Origin: Candidatus Zambryskiibacteriota bacterium
GTDB lineage: Bacteria > Patescibacteriota > Minisyncoccia > Phycocordibacterales > Zambryskibacteraceae
Direction of reading: 5' to 3'
Assembly: GCA_016180955.1 (NCBI GenBank)
Contig: JACPAD010000002.1
Location: forward strand, 1 to 45,875
DNA: 45,875 nucleotides
Shown here in pieces: positions 1 to 6,786 of this stretch (the stretch's first letter is position 1; the number at the start of each line of letters is the position of its first letter). Below the pieces are notes generated by a model. That model ran no database searches, had not been told where the DNA came from, and saw nothing but the letters and a program-made list of their open reading frames with translations. The position numbers were made by a program, and so were the translations under genes.

Positions 1-73
1 GTGCTCTCGGCAGGAATCGGACCTGCATTAGCGGATTAGAAGTCCACCGTTCTATCCATTGAACTACGAGAGC
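1..73 (-). tRNA. tRNA-Arg (anticodon TCT)
   Basis: Read on the minus strand, a 7-bp acceptor stem GCTCTCG/CGAGAGC (67-73 with 3-9) closes a cloverleaf with discriminator A at position 2. The anticodon loop CTTCTAA gives TCT, which reads AGA/AGG. The T-loop is TCCGATT, with C instead of the near-universal T at position 55. The 3' CCA cannot be judged because the window ends. It lies just downstream of the pilO operon and could be processed from that transcript. Confidence 0.93.
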
Positions 74-94
74 GTTAAGTGATACTATACTTTC

Positions 95-385
95 TTAGAG
101 TGAGGGGTCAACTGCCGGAGTTGTTGTATTTTTGATATTCTCGAATTCAAGCGCCCTATTCTCATAGTAAGAGACGGTTTCTTTAAGAGCGGCAATATCC
201 AGAGTATCCTCCTCTTCCGAGAGTCGTTCCACCAAAAAGATTTCTCCCTTGTCGATTTTTATAAAAACAAAAATACTCAAAAAAACGAAGAGAACTACAA
301 GAGTTGTCGCCGAACTGAAGATAATTTTCCAGTCATTTTCGGAATTTTTGCCTAGTTTGGGGAAATTTACGTGCGGCAGTTCCAT
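95..385 (-). CDS. Small membrane protein, last gene of the PilMNO operon
   Basis: 96 residues with one membrane helix (about residues 24-43, ATTLVVLFVFLSIFVFIKI) after a short charged N-terminus, then a Glu-rich segment and a Thr/Pro-rich tail. It starts 4 nt after the stop of the PilO-like gene, so it is probably translated from the same message. By position it could stand where PilP sits in type IV pilus operons, but I see no lipobox or PilP-like fold, so the function is unknown. The pilus link rests on gene order only. Confidence 0.6.
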   Translation of the reverse strand: MELPHVNFPKLGKNSENDWKIIFSSATTLVVLFVFLSIFVFIKIDKGEIFLVERLSEEEDTLDIAALKETVSYYENRALEFENIKNTTTPAVDPSL

Positions 386-389
386 GTTT

Positions 390-914
390 TTAATTAAATG
401 AATTTAAAGAGAGTATAATCTTCGAGCGCCAGAAGATTTCTTCCCGATAGATGCTTGACTCCTCTATCATTACTCGATAGGGCAAGGTCTCGATAGCGCG
501 AAGAAAGGCTAGCGTCGGGGCCCAAGGACCCGCAGTCTCCATGACAATGCGGACCAGGTGCGGTTCGACCGGCTTGGCTTTCTTGTCTTCCACCTTTCCC
601 ACGGACAAGATGGAGATATTGAGGCCGAACGAACTGCCTGCCTGTTCAATCTTCTCGATGAGTGAGGCCAGTTTGCTATCGGAGATGACGAGATTATCAA
701 GCTGTTCAAGTTCTGTCGCGGCGGTGTTTTTTGTCATTCGTATAGACTGAGTCAATATCGCCTCTCTCTCGACTTCGTCCGCCAGAGCAAGCATTTTGGA
801 AGTTTCTTTGTTTTTGGTCCAGATGCCGTATGCTCCCAAGTAAAGAACGCCCAGAAGAATAATCGAAACGAGAGAAAGCGCGAACAGAAGTATTTTCGAA
901 TTATTGAAGGTCAT
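390..914 (-). CDS. pilO: Type IV pilus assembly protein PilO-like
   Basis: 174 residues: a short cytoplasmic N-terminus, one membrane helix (about residues 8-30, ILLFALSLVSIILLGVLYLG), a coiled-coil-like segment and a small periplasmic alpha/beta domain. This is the architecture of PilO, which pairs with PilN to link the cytoplasmic PilM to the rest of the pilus machine. The ATG overlaps the PilN-like stop as ATGA (4 nt), showing translational coupling. The sequence itself is too diverged for a motif-based call. The assignment uses size, single helix and the ruvX-pilM-N-O order. Confidence 0.7.
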   Translation of the reverse strand: MTFNNSKILLFALSLVSIILLGVLYLGAYGIWTKNKETSKMLALADEVEREAILTQSIRMTKNTAATELEQLDNLVISDSKLASLIEKIEQAGSSFGLNISILSVGKVEDKKAKPVEPHLVRIVMETAGPWAPTLAFLRAIETLPYRVMIEESSIYREEIFWRSKIILSLNSFN

Positions 915-1471
915 GGCTTTTGAACTGACGGGGTAGTGGAGCTCGGCGCGAATTTAATCTGGAAATCAATATCTTTATCCTGGGCCAGGTTGGAAATCGG
1001 CAAAGTCACTCCCGAGAAATGTTCAGAGGATTCGATGCTGTTTTCAAAGGCGATGAGCGCCTGGCGGTTCAAAGCTATACCATCAACGGAGAGAGCTACT
1101 TTGTTTTTTACCTTTACCCACGAGAAGCTGGTCAAGCGCACATTCGCTGTTTTCTGGTCCAGAACATTTTTGATAAAGACAGACGGCTGGTCGGGATAAG
1201 GATCCGGAGTAAGTGTATGAAGTTCCAGATTAAGCTTCGAGAGCCACGCTTTAAGCTCCACCTCCTCTCCTCTTTCTCCGGCATTGCTCTGAATTCTTAT
1301 GCGCTCAAGCACTTCGCTCTCCCGCGCGCTTGAGAGAAGATAGGACGGCAGAAACCCTACTATCCCCGTCGCAAGCACTAGAATAAGGGCAAAGAGAGCT
1401 ATGACGGCTCGGCGCCGCCCGTACTCGCGCGAAACTTCTTGTTCTATTTCTTCTGTAAGCAGTTTATACAT
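911..1471 (-). CDS. pilN: Type IV pilus assembly protein PilN-like
   Basis: 186 residues. A short basic N-terminus is followed by one membrane helix (about residues 23-46, AVIALFALILVLATGIVGFL), a helical linker and a C-terminal domain with the beta-rich pattern of PilN/GspL-type ferredoxin-like folds (residues about 100-175). PilN binds PilM through its N-terminus and dimerises with PilO. The ATG follows the PilM stop after 1 nt and its own stop overlaps PilO by 4 nt. Family identity is inferred from the architecture and from its position between a clear PilM and a PilO-like gene. Confidence 0.72.
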   Translation of the reverse strand: MYKLLTEEIEQEVSREYGRRRAVIALFALILVLATGIVGFLPSYLLSSARESEVLERIRIQSNAGERGEEVELKAWLSKLNLELHTLTPDPYPDQPSVFIKNVLDQKTANVRLTSFSWVKVKNKVALSVDGIALNRQALIAFENSIESSEHFSGVTLPISNLAQDKDIDFQIKFAPSSTTPSVQKP

Positions 1472-1472
1472 G

Positions 1473-2474
1473 TCAATGATGCGGCAGAACCAAACCTATA
1501 GCGGAGCAATAATCAAGAGACTCGTCCAGAGACATCTTTGAGTCCCTCCTTCCGAAAGAAGGGAAATTTGCCTGCACGTCAGCGGGTGCGTACGGGACGC
1601 TACTTTCGCTCAAGAACTTATCTATGAAATCTTTTCGGTTTGCTCCCGCTCCGCACAAAAGTATTTTGCCAATCTTTTTCCCCTGGCCACCCGGAGACTC
1701 TCCGCTGCGCGCGTCCCAGAAAGCGAAGACTTTGCGCATCTCCGCTTTCAGGTCGGGAATGCTCGGATATGAATCATCACCTCCGATGCCATAGGCCGGA
1801 GTGGTGGAGAATTGCACCACTCCGTTCTCGACTACATAGAAGCCGGTCCTTTTCCGTCCTAAGTTGATGATGAGAGTGGATTCGCGACTGCCTCGAGGAA
1901 TGATGGCTCGGGCGATTGCCCGGGACTCGATGTCGAAGGATACGGGAGTAAGACCGGCTGACTCCAGAAGCGCGGCATAAGAGTTAACGATATTTTTAGG
2001 CAAGACGGAGACTGCCAGTTTTGCCTCGCTTTCGCTCGAACTTTCTTCAATAACCTCAAGGTCGAAGACCGACTCGGCCAAAGACACCGGGACATTTTCC
2101 TCGATGATGGAGGCAACCGCGTCTTTAAGTTCACCGGCAGACACTCTATTGACTGAAACGGTAAAAAGATACGCCTTCTCTTCCGGCAGAGTGGCGTGAA
2201 CGTAGCGGATGCTCCGGCCAGGGACAATCGCCTTCAAAACAGGGGCGAGTTTGCCCGGGTCGTTGATGAGGCCGGATTCAACCGCCCCCGGTGGATTTTC
2301 TTGTTTATTAAAGCGAGCCAATTTGAATTCTTCTTTGAAAAGCTTCCTATGCAGTTCCACAAACTTGGTATCGTCGTCAGTGATGACGATACCGGCAGTC
2401 GAGAGCAGGAGATATTCTGGAACCGGGAAAAAATTCAGAAAAGTTTTTTTTCTGAGGAGGTTAGCCATGGTCAT
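1473..2474 (-). CDS. pilM: Type IV pilus assembly protein PilM (actin-like ATPase)
   Basis: 333 residues. The C-terminal half carries the actin-like second phosphate-binding region (TLIINLGRKRTGFYVVENG, about residues 199-217) followed by the PilM-type TPAYGIGGDD segment and a late GKILLCGAGAN motif (adenosine loop). PilM is the cytoplasmic ATP-binding platform that recruits PilN. The start is ATG-ACC-ATG at 2474; the second ATG (2468) is equally possible. The start lies inside the 3' end of ruvX (14-nt overlap), so the pilus genes appear to ride on the ruvX transcript. The N-terminal phosphate-1 region (LLLSTAGIVITDDD) is diverged. Confidence 0.8.
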   Translation of the reverse strand: MTMANLLRKKTFLNFFPVPEYLLLSTAGIVITDDDTKFVELHRKLFKEEFKLARFNKQENPPGAVESGLINDPGKLAPVLKAIVPGRSIRYVHATLPEEKAYLFTVSVNRVSAGELKDAVASIIEENVPVSLAESVFDLEVIEESSSESEAKLAVSVLPKNIVNSYAALLESAGLTPVSFDIESRAIARAIIPRGSRESTLIINLGRKRTGFYVVENGVVQFSTTPAYGIGGDDSYPSIPDLKAEMRKVFAFWDARSGESPGGQGKKIGKILLCGAGANRKDFIDKFLSESSVPYAPADVQANFPSFGRRDSKMSLDESLDYCSAIGLVLPHH

Positions 2475-2853
2475 TATTATACATTGTATCGAGAAAATTT
2501 TTAAGAATGAGTGCCGCAGCGGAGGCGTCAGTGAGCTGTGTTTGTCCCTGTAGTCTCCGTGCTTCGACAGTGGTAAAGACTTCCGGGTGCAAAATTACTT
2601 TTGCACCGCGCTCTTCGAGCATTTTTTTGAACTTTTCTATTTCAACAAAGATGGGATTAGGTTTACCATCGAGGTTTCTTGACTCTCCAATGACCACTTC
2701 TTCTATCCCCTCTTTCGACTTGAACTCAAATATTTTATCTAAGAGATGCTCGTCGTTAGGAAGCACCATTCTGGGCAGAGCGAAGCGGCCAGTCTCGTCG
2801 GTCGAGGCGATGCCTACACGCTTCTGTCCGTAATCTATGGCCATGAGCTGCAT
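2461..2853 (-). CDS. ruvX: Putative Holliday junction resolvase RuvX/YqgF
   Basis: 130 residues when started at MQLMAIDYG. RNase H-fold family: AIDYGQKRVGIA (first catalytic Asp), VVIGES, and TDASAAALIL near the C-terminus (last catalytic Asp). YqgF proteins act in recombination or pre-16S rRNA maturation. I prefer the start at 2853 over the upstream ATG at 2862 because a TATAAT (2866-2861) lies 7 nt before it and overlaps the upstream ATG, predicting a leaderless mRNA. It is the first gene of the pil operon and is transcribed divergently from the DUF5652 gene. Confidence 0.88.
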   Translation of the reverse strand: MQLMAIDYGQKRVGIASTDETGRFALPRMVLPNDEHLLDKIFEFKSKEGIEEVVIGESRNLDGKPNPIFVEIEKFKKMLEERGAKVILHPEVFTTVEARRLQGQTQLTDASAAALILKNFLDTMYNNDHG

Positions 2854-2860
2854 GAAGCTC

Positions 2861-2873
2861 ATTATAGTATAAT
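2861..2873. promoter_or_regulatory. Overlapping divergent -10 elements, ruvX / DUF5652
   Basis: The 13-bp palindrome ATTATAGTATAAT contains a TATAAT on each strand (2868-2873 plus; 2866-2861 minus). Each is followed by exactly 7 nt and then an ATG (2881 plus; 2853 minus), so both transcripts are predicted to begin at the start codon. Confidence 0.7.
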
Positions 2874-2880
2874 CAAGCTT

Positions 2881-3117
2881 ATGGAATCTGTTGCTGCTTT
2901 GTCGCAGTTGATAGGAATAAGCCCTGTTTGGATTGCTTTGGTTATCCTTTGGATTCTGGTCTGGAAAGGTTTCGCTCTATGGCGCGCCGCACATCTTCAA
3001 CAAAAATACTGGTTTATCGTCATTCTCATCGTCAACACTTTAGGCATTCTTGAAATAATTTATCTCTTCTTCGTAGCGCGAAAATATAAGGTGGAAATTA
3101 TTGAACAAAACGAGTAA
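2881..3117 (+). CDS. DUF5652-like two-helix membrane protein
   Basis: 78 residues with two membrane helices (about residues 13-32, WIALVILWILVWKGFALW, and 44-66, WFIVILIVNTLGILEIIYLF). The WKGFALWRAA and NTLGILEIIYLF patterns match what I know of DUF5652, a small CPR-enriched membrane family of unknown function. Longer reading frames upstream lie over ruvX and are rejected; the ATG at 2881 follows TATAAT by 7 nt. Probably monocistronic. Confidence 0.78.
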   Translation: MESVAALSQLIGISPVWIALVILWILVWKGFALWRAAHLQQKYWFIVILIVNTLGILEIIYLFFVARKYKVEIIEQNE

Positions 3118-3122
3118 AACTT

Positions 3123-3203
3123 GGCGGACTGCGTCCGCCGTAGCCCGACATGCTTGCGGCGACGAATCCCGCCGTCGCTAAAGCTATGGCGGGCGAAGGC
3201 GGA
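3123..3203. repeat. GC-rich imperfect palindromic repeat next to tRNA-Ser
   Basis: A small hairpin GGCGGAC-TGC-GTCCGCC (3123-3139) is nested in a larger imperfect palindrome (3134-3203) whose outer arms are TCCGCC and GGCGGA and whose inner arms pair the GCTTGCGGCGACG region with CGTCGCTAAAGC. The block abuts and overlaps by 4 nt the 3' end of the tRNA-Ser gene. It resembles an interspersed repeat I associate with Parcubacteria genomes. Confidence 0.7.
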
Positions 3204-3281
3204 GGGTGGAGGGCTCGAACCTCCAAGGGCTTGCGCCCGCCGCTTTTCAAGAGCGGTGCATTACCATTCTGCCAACCCTCC
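3200..3281 (-). tRNA. tRNA-Ser (anticodon TGA)
   Basis: Acceptor GGAGGGT/ACCCTCC (3275-3281 with 3201-3207), anticodon stem CCGCT/AGCGG with loop CTTGAAA (anticodon TGA, reads UCA and UCG), a long class II variable arm (CGGGCGCAAGCCC), and a canonical T-loop TTCGAGC. Discriminator G at 3200. The next bases read CCT, so CCA is not encoded and must be added. Its 3' end lies inside the palindromic repeat. Confidence 0.95.
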
Positions 3282-3328
3282 AATGTTGAGCATAATAAAT
3301 CAAAACTTGTTGTGATACAATTTTATTA

Positions 3329-3799
3329 ATGAAACGCGCGGCGCCATTTAGAATAGAGTGGGATGCTCACGAATATGAGCATAAGGAGAGAAGCTTAGAT
3401 TGGTTTTGGGCTGTCTGGATTATCACGTTTTCAGTAGCGATTGCCGCCGTCATCTTCGGCAACATCATCCTTGGCATTCTCGTCCTTACCAGTGTCTTTG
3501 CCCTTGCTCTCTTTATCAATCGTCCACCGGAAAACGTCCATGTTATCGTCGACGAGAGAGGCATTACCCGCGGCAAGATACATTATCCTTACGAATCGCT
3601 TCATTCTTACTGGCTCGATACGGACCATCCCCATCCAAAAATAATCCTGCGCTCACAGAAAGCATTTATGCCGCTTATCATAGTACCCATAGGAGAGACG
3701 GACGCCCTAAAGCTGGATGCAACACTGGCCCAATTTTTGCCGGAGAAATACCATGCTATGCCTTTCGTCGAGAAAATTCTGGAATATTTAGGATTTTGA
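3329..3799 (+). CDS. Conserved two-helix membrane protein, function unknown
   Basis: 156 residues. Two adjacent membrane helices (about residues 25-46 WFWAVWIITFSVAIAAVIFG and 47-64) follow a charged N-terminus. A C-terminal soluble part has alternating beta-strand character (VHVIVDERGITRG, YESLHSYWLDTD, KIILRSQKAFMPLIIVPIG), reminiscent of a PH-like domain next to membrane helices. No catalytic motif is visible. A TACAAT (3316-3321) lies 7 nt before the ATG. It stands alone between two minus-strand tRNA genes. Confidence 0.75.
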   Translation: MKRAAPFRIEWDAHEYEHKERSLDWFWAVWIITFSVAIAAVIFGNIILGILVLTSVFALALFINRPPENVHVIVDERGITRGKIHYPYESLHSYWLDTDHPHPKIILRSQKAFMPLIIVPIGETDALKLDATLAQFLPEKYHAMPFVEKILEYLGF

Positions 3800-3800
3800 T

Positions 3801-3874
3801 TGGTGCTCTCGCCAAGAATCGAACTTGGATCGCAAGATCCGCAATCTTGCATTCTATCCATTGAACTACGAGAG
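3801..3874 (-). tRNA. tRNA-Arg (anticodon GCG)
   Basis: Acceptor GCTCTCG/CGAGAGC, D-arm GTTC/GAAT with GG in the loop, anticodon stem CAAGA/TCTTG with loop TTGCGGA (anticodon GCG, reads CGC/CGU), T-arm CCAAG-TTCGATT-CTTGG. The 3' ACCA is encoded (3801-3804). GCG is unusual, since most bacteria use ACG (inosine-modified) here. Confidence 0.93.
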
Positions 3875-3909
3875 CCGCGCCTACCGGGAGACAGGCTATA
3901 GAGTAGAGC

Positions 3910-4149
3910 TTACAGCTTTTTAATCAATTTCGAAAGTCGAGACTTTTTGCGCGCGGCGGTATTTCTTTTTAAGGTCTTCGCTTTAACCGCTTTGTCGAGC
4001 GCTTTCTGGACTTGACGAAAAGATTCTTGGGTGGGAGCTTTTTTGAAAGATTTAAGGGTGCTTGCCACCTTATTTTTGCGACGTAAATTAAATTCGCGCT
4101 TGCGTAATGAGCTTCGATGGGCTTTCTTGGCTCCTCGTGTAATTGCCAT
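3910..4149 (-). CDS. rpsT: 30S ribosomal protein S20 (bS20)
   Basis: 79 residues, very Lys/Arg-rich and helical, starting MAITRGAKKAHRSSLRKRE and ending KKSRLSKLIKKL, the S20 pattern; it binds 16S rRNA as a helical bundle. Length is slightly below the usual 85-90. On the minus strand a TAGCAT (4162-4157) ends 7 nt before the ATG, overlapping the opposite-facing ruvA promoter. Monocistronic, followed by a tRNA gene in the same orientation. Confidence 0.95.
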   Translation of the reverse strand: MAITRGAKKAHRSSLRKREFNLRRKNKVASTLKSFKKAPTQESFRQVQKALDKAVKAKTLKRNTAARKKSRLSKLIKKL

Positions 4150-4175
4150 GGGAGAGATGCTACACTAATCAATGT

Positions 4176-4760
4176 ATGATTTCAAGCCTTTCCGGCACTG
4201 TCAGGCATAAGGAATTAAACAACGTTATTGTAGATGTTTCCGGTGTGGGTTATAAAGTCTTAGTGCCAACAGACACAGCCTTAGAAGCCACCCTTTCACA
4301 GCCTATCTTTCTCTGGACGCACTTGGCTGTCAGAGAAACCTCTCTGGACCTTTTCGGATTTTTGGATAAGGAAACACTCGATGTTTTCGAACTCCTCATT
4401 ACCATCTCCGGCATCGGACCAAAGACCGCATTAGGAATTCTAAATGTCGCCGCCCCCAGCATGCTACGCCAAGCTGTGGCGAGCAGCGACACTTCTTATC
4501 TCACCCGAGTTTCGGGCATTGGCAAAAAGAACGCGGAGAAAATCGTGCTCGAGCTCAAAGATAAACTCAAGGTCACTCAAGAAGACGCTTCGACAGGTTC
4601 AGCGCAGGCAAGGGCCGATGGAGACGTTCTAGAAGCTCTGGTCTCCCTCGGCTACAGCGAGCGCGACGCCCGCGATGCGCTAAAAAAAGTTTCGAAAGAT
4701 ATCGAAGGTGCGAGCGAACGCGTCAAAGCCGCATTGAAGCTCTTGTCACGGCATGCCTGA
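4176..4760 (+). CDS. ruvA: Holliday junction branch-migration subunit RuvA
   Basis: 194 residues from MISSLSGTV. N-terminal OB fold (residues 1-62), tandem helix-hairpin-helix motifs (ISGIGPKTALGIL and VSGIGKKNAEKIVLELK), and a C-terminal RuvB-binding domain (residues about 148-194, DVLEALVSLGYSERDARDAL). RuvA tetramers hold the four-way junction while RuvB pumps DNA. The linker between domains II and III contains DASTGSAQARADG, encoded by an interspersed TTCGACAGGTTCAGC-type repeat (4587-4609). The extended -10 TGCTACACT ends 9 nt before the ATG. The stop overlaps the mutM start by 8 nt. Confidence 0.96.
   Translation: MISSLSGTVRHKELNNVIVDVSGVGYKVLVPTDTALEATLSQPIFLWTHLAVRETSLDLFGFLDKETLDVFELLITISGIGPKTALGILNVAAPSMLRQAVASSDTSYLTRVSGIGKKNAEKIVLELKDKLKVTQEDASTGSAQARADGDVLEALVSLGYSERDARDALKKVSKDIEGASERVKAALKLLSRHA
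4587..4609. repeat. TTCGACA..TTCAGC interspersed repeat inside ruvA
   Basis: GCTTCGACAGGTTCAGCGC and the following bases resemble the widespread TTCGACAAGCTCA-type dispersed repeat. It is read in frame as STGSAQA within the flexible RuvA linker, where an insertion would be tolerated. Related sequences occur in tyrS (17305-17324) and at 44065-44090. Confidence 0.55.
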
Positions 4761-5610
4761 ACTCCCTGAAGTCCAGACAACCGTTAACGGTTTAAATAGA
4801 ACAGTAAAGGGCCATAGAATAGCCGCTGTTTCGACAAGCTACAAGAGTTCTCACCATACAGGCAAAGATAACATCAAGGACCCGAAATTCTTCCCGTTCT
4901 TTAAGAGGAAAGTCGAGGGCGCGAGAATTCTCAAGGCAGAGAGGAGGGCCAAGAATGTTTTAATCCATCTTTCGAACAAATACACCATTATCGTTCACAT
5001 GAAAATGACGGGACACTTCGTCTACGACCGTCCGAATTATCCTTTCACCCGTCTGGATTTCGAATTAGATAATGGAAAAAATCTCTCTCTTTCTGATATG
5101 AGGAAGTTTGCGAAAGTGACGATTGTGAAAACTTCTGATGTCGAGAAGTGCATACACTTACAACATCTGGGACCGGAACCGCTGGACAAGAATTTTCAAT
5201 TTAAAATTTTCAATTTTCAATTGCAGAAAAGGTCAAAAGTAAAAATAAAACAGGTGCTTATGGATCAAAGCCTGATTGCGGGCATCGGTAATATTTACTC
5301 TGACGAAATTCTTTGGCGCGCCGGCGTCCACCCCCTCTCGCGTCCAAACAAGATTCCCCCGCGTCAAACGCGGTTAATATTCAAAGCTACCAAAGAACTT
5401 TTACAAAAAGGTATTCAGCTCGGGGGCGACTCTATGTCTGATTACAGAAACATAAAGGGAGAAAAAGGTAAATTTCAGGAGCACCACCGCGCTTATCGTC
5501 GCACAGGCAAGACCTGCGGGAAACCCTACTGCAAAGGTGTAATATCGCGCATCGTGGTTAATTCGCGCAGCGCCCACTTCTGCCCTGTGCATCAGAAACT
5601 ATTTAAGTGA
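4753..5610 (+). CDS. mutM: Formamidopyrimidine-DNA glycosylase (Fpg/MutM)
   Basis: 285 residues. The N-terminus MPELPEVQTT provides the catalytic Pro2/Glu3; the helix-two-turn-helix segment is DQSLIAGIGNIYSDEILWRAGVHP; the C-terminal zinc finger starts TCGKPYC and ends HFCPVHQ. The enzyme removes 8-oxoguanine and nicks abasic sites. Oddities: the finger reads C-x4-C...C-x2-H instead of C-x2-C...C-x2-C, and residues about 150-160 (NFQFKIFNFQLQ) are encoded by an AATTTTCAATT low-complexity repeat. Coupled to ruvA by an 8-nt overlap. Confidence 0.95.
   Translation: MPELPEVQTTVNGLNRTVKGHRIAAVSTSYKSSHHTGKDNIKDPKFFPFFKRKVEGARILKAERRAKNVLIHLSNKYTIIVHMKMTGHFVYDRPNYPFTRLDFELDNGKNLSLSDMRKFAKVTIVKTSDVEKCIHLQHLGPEPLDKNFQFKIFNFQLQKRSKVKIKQVLMDQSLIAGIGNIYSDEILWRAGVHPLSRPNKIPPRQTRLIFKATKELLQKGIQLGGDSMSDYRNIKGEKGKFQEHHRAYRRTGKTCGKPYCKGVISRIVVNSRSAHFCPVHQKLFK
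5189..5223. repeat. AATTTTCAATTT repeat within mutM
   Basis: A low-complexity stretch built of AATTTTCAATT and AAAATTTTCAATT words, read in frame as NFQFKIFNFQLQ between the two MutM domains. The same words recur in the intergenic block at 44640-44701. Confidence 0.5.
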
Positions 5611-5923
5611 ATTTTTGACGCGCTAGAAGAGCAAACTGCATGAAGTAGCGCTCAATGTCCGGCAAAGAATTTTGATACTCTTTCCCTCCAAGCACAGCGT
5701 CGGCAAAAACTTCCCTGGCCCGGTCTAGCTCCAGCCGGCGACTTTTCCATCTTTTATCCATTTGCGTTAAATCAAAAAGTTCCAGAGCGCGAGTCACAGC
5801 GCCCCAAAACGATTTCTCATCATTGCCTTGCCACTTGGCCGCTCGGCCGACCTCGCTTCCAATATTGCCGAGCTGTTCGGCCAAAGAAAGCGTCAGCCAT
5901 CTTTCTTTTGACACTAGAGCCAT
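5603..5923 (-). CDS. Conserved hypothetical helical protein
   Basis: 106 residues, predicted all-helical, with the conserved-looking signature WLTLSLAEQLGNIGSEVGRA followed by FWGAVTRALELFDLT and a C-terminal YFMQFALLAR. I recall similar small proteins in many bacterial and CPR genomes but no function. It begins 1 nt after the DUF5674-like stop, so the two are co-transcribed, and its 3' end overlaps mutM convergently by 8 nt. No membrane segment or catalytic motif. Confidence 0.75.
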   Translation of the reverse strand: MALVSKERWLTLSLAEQLGNIGSEVGRAAKWQGNDEKSFWGAVTRALELFDLTQMDKRWKSRRLELDRAREVFADAVLGGKEYQNSLPDIERYFMQFALLARQKFT

Positions 5924-5924
5924 A

Positions 5925-6272
5925 TTATTTAACTAATCTGCTCACGATTTCTCGAATTTTATTCTGAATCTCTAAACTTTCGACGCCGCGCGTTTTATTG
6001 TCAAGTAGCGGCTTAAGGTTAATCATGGAATCAAATTCTATAAACTCATCCCCTGTCTTTTCCAAATATAAATTTATGCCCCAAGTATCTCGCCCTTGAG
6101 AATTCTCCTTTTCAATCAAAAGAGACTGGACATCGATGTGAAGTTCTCCACCGACACCCATGATCTCTTGCCCCACATCCACTACCGCCTTGATAATGTC
6201 TCCGTATTGTTCATGAGCTAGGTCCTTTAGTTCTTCCAGTCTTATTTTATCTTTAACAATCCTCGTTTCCAT
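5925..6272 (-). CDS. DUF5674-like protein
   Basis: 115 residues. The patterns LEELKDLAHEQYGDIIKAVVDVGQEIMGVGG, INLYLEKTGDEFIEFDSMINLKP and SLEIQNKIREIVSRLV fit my memory of DUF5674, a small cytosolic family of unknown function common in Patescibacteria and cyanobacteria. First gene of a two-gene unit, divergent from the SpoU methyltransferase (30-nt gap). I see no active-site pattern. Confidence 0.75.
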   Translation of the reverse strand: METRIVKDKIRLEELKDLAHEQYGDIIKAVVDVGQEIMGVGGELHIDVQSLLIEKENSQGRDTWGINLYLEKTGDEFIEFDSMINLKPLLDNKTRGVESLEIQNKIREIVSRLVK

Positions 6273-6302
6273 GAGACTAGCTTAACATATAGAATACTTG
6301 GT

Positions 6303-6782
6303 ATGAGTAAATCTAAGACTTGCGTACTAATTCTTGAGAATCTTCGTAGCGTTGAGAATACCGGCTCGATTTTCAGAACCGCAGAAGGATTGGGTGTATC
6401 GAAAATCATTCTGGTGGGCACTACTCCTACCCCGATTGATAGATTTGGGAGAAAAAGAACAGATTTTGCAAAAGTTTCCTTAGGCGCGGAAGAGTTAGTA
6501 AGTTGGGAAGTTGGTAAGTCGGTAAGTTCAGGGATCGAAGAATTAAAAGAGCAGAACTTTCGAATCATTGCGCTCGAACAACATCCAAATTCAATTAACC
6601 TTAAAAACTTCCAGACTTCTAAACTTAAAAACTTCGCTCTGATTGTTGGCAATGAGGTAGGTGGCGTATCAAGGGCTACCCTTGATATTTGCGATGAAAT
6701 AGTCGAGATACCGATGCAAGGACAGAAAGAGTCCTTGAATGTCTCAGTCTCAACAGGCATCGCTTTATTTGTGTTAACATAG
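6303..6782 (+). CDS. SpoU/TrmH-family RNA 2'-O-methyltransferase
   Basis: 159 residues, a single SPOUT domain with the three family motifs: ENLRSVENTGSIFRTAEGLG (motif 1, catalytic Asn/Arg region), ALIVGNEVGGVS (motif 2) and IPMQGQKESLNVSVSTGIAL (motif 3, SAM-binding knot). It lacks the N-terminal substrate-binding extension of larger TrmH/RlmB enzymes, so the tRNA or rRNA target is not clear. Two stretches (6498-6531 and 6606-6636) are made of TTGGTAAGT-like and ACTTCCAGACTTCTAAACTT-like words. A TAGAAT (6290-6295) sits 7 nt before the ATG. Confidence 0.9.
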   Translation: MSKSKTCVLILENLRSVENTGSIFRTAEGLGVSKIILVGTTPTPIDRFGRKRTDFAKVSLGAEELVSWEVGKSVSSGIEELKEQNFRIIALEQHPNSINLKNFQTSKLKNFALIVGNEVGGVSRATLDICDEIVEIPMQGQKESLNVSVSTGIALFVLT

Positions 6783-6786
6783 ACTT

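Noticed and set aside
2746-2880. N-terminal extension of the DUF5652 protein
   Set aside because: It runs antisense over ruvX and its promoter; the membrane-protein part starts at the ATG at 2881.
3098-3283. 61-residue frame
   Set aside because: Lies over tRNA-Ser and the palindromic repeat; no protein-like pattern.
4833-4850. TTTCGACAAGCTAC in mutM as a further dispersed repeat
   Set aside because: Only about 12 bases match and the peptide region is normally conserved in position, so chance cannot be excluded; not listed as a feature.
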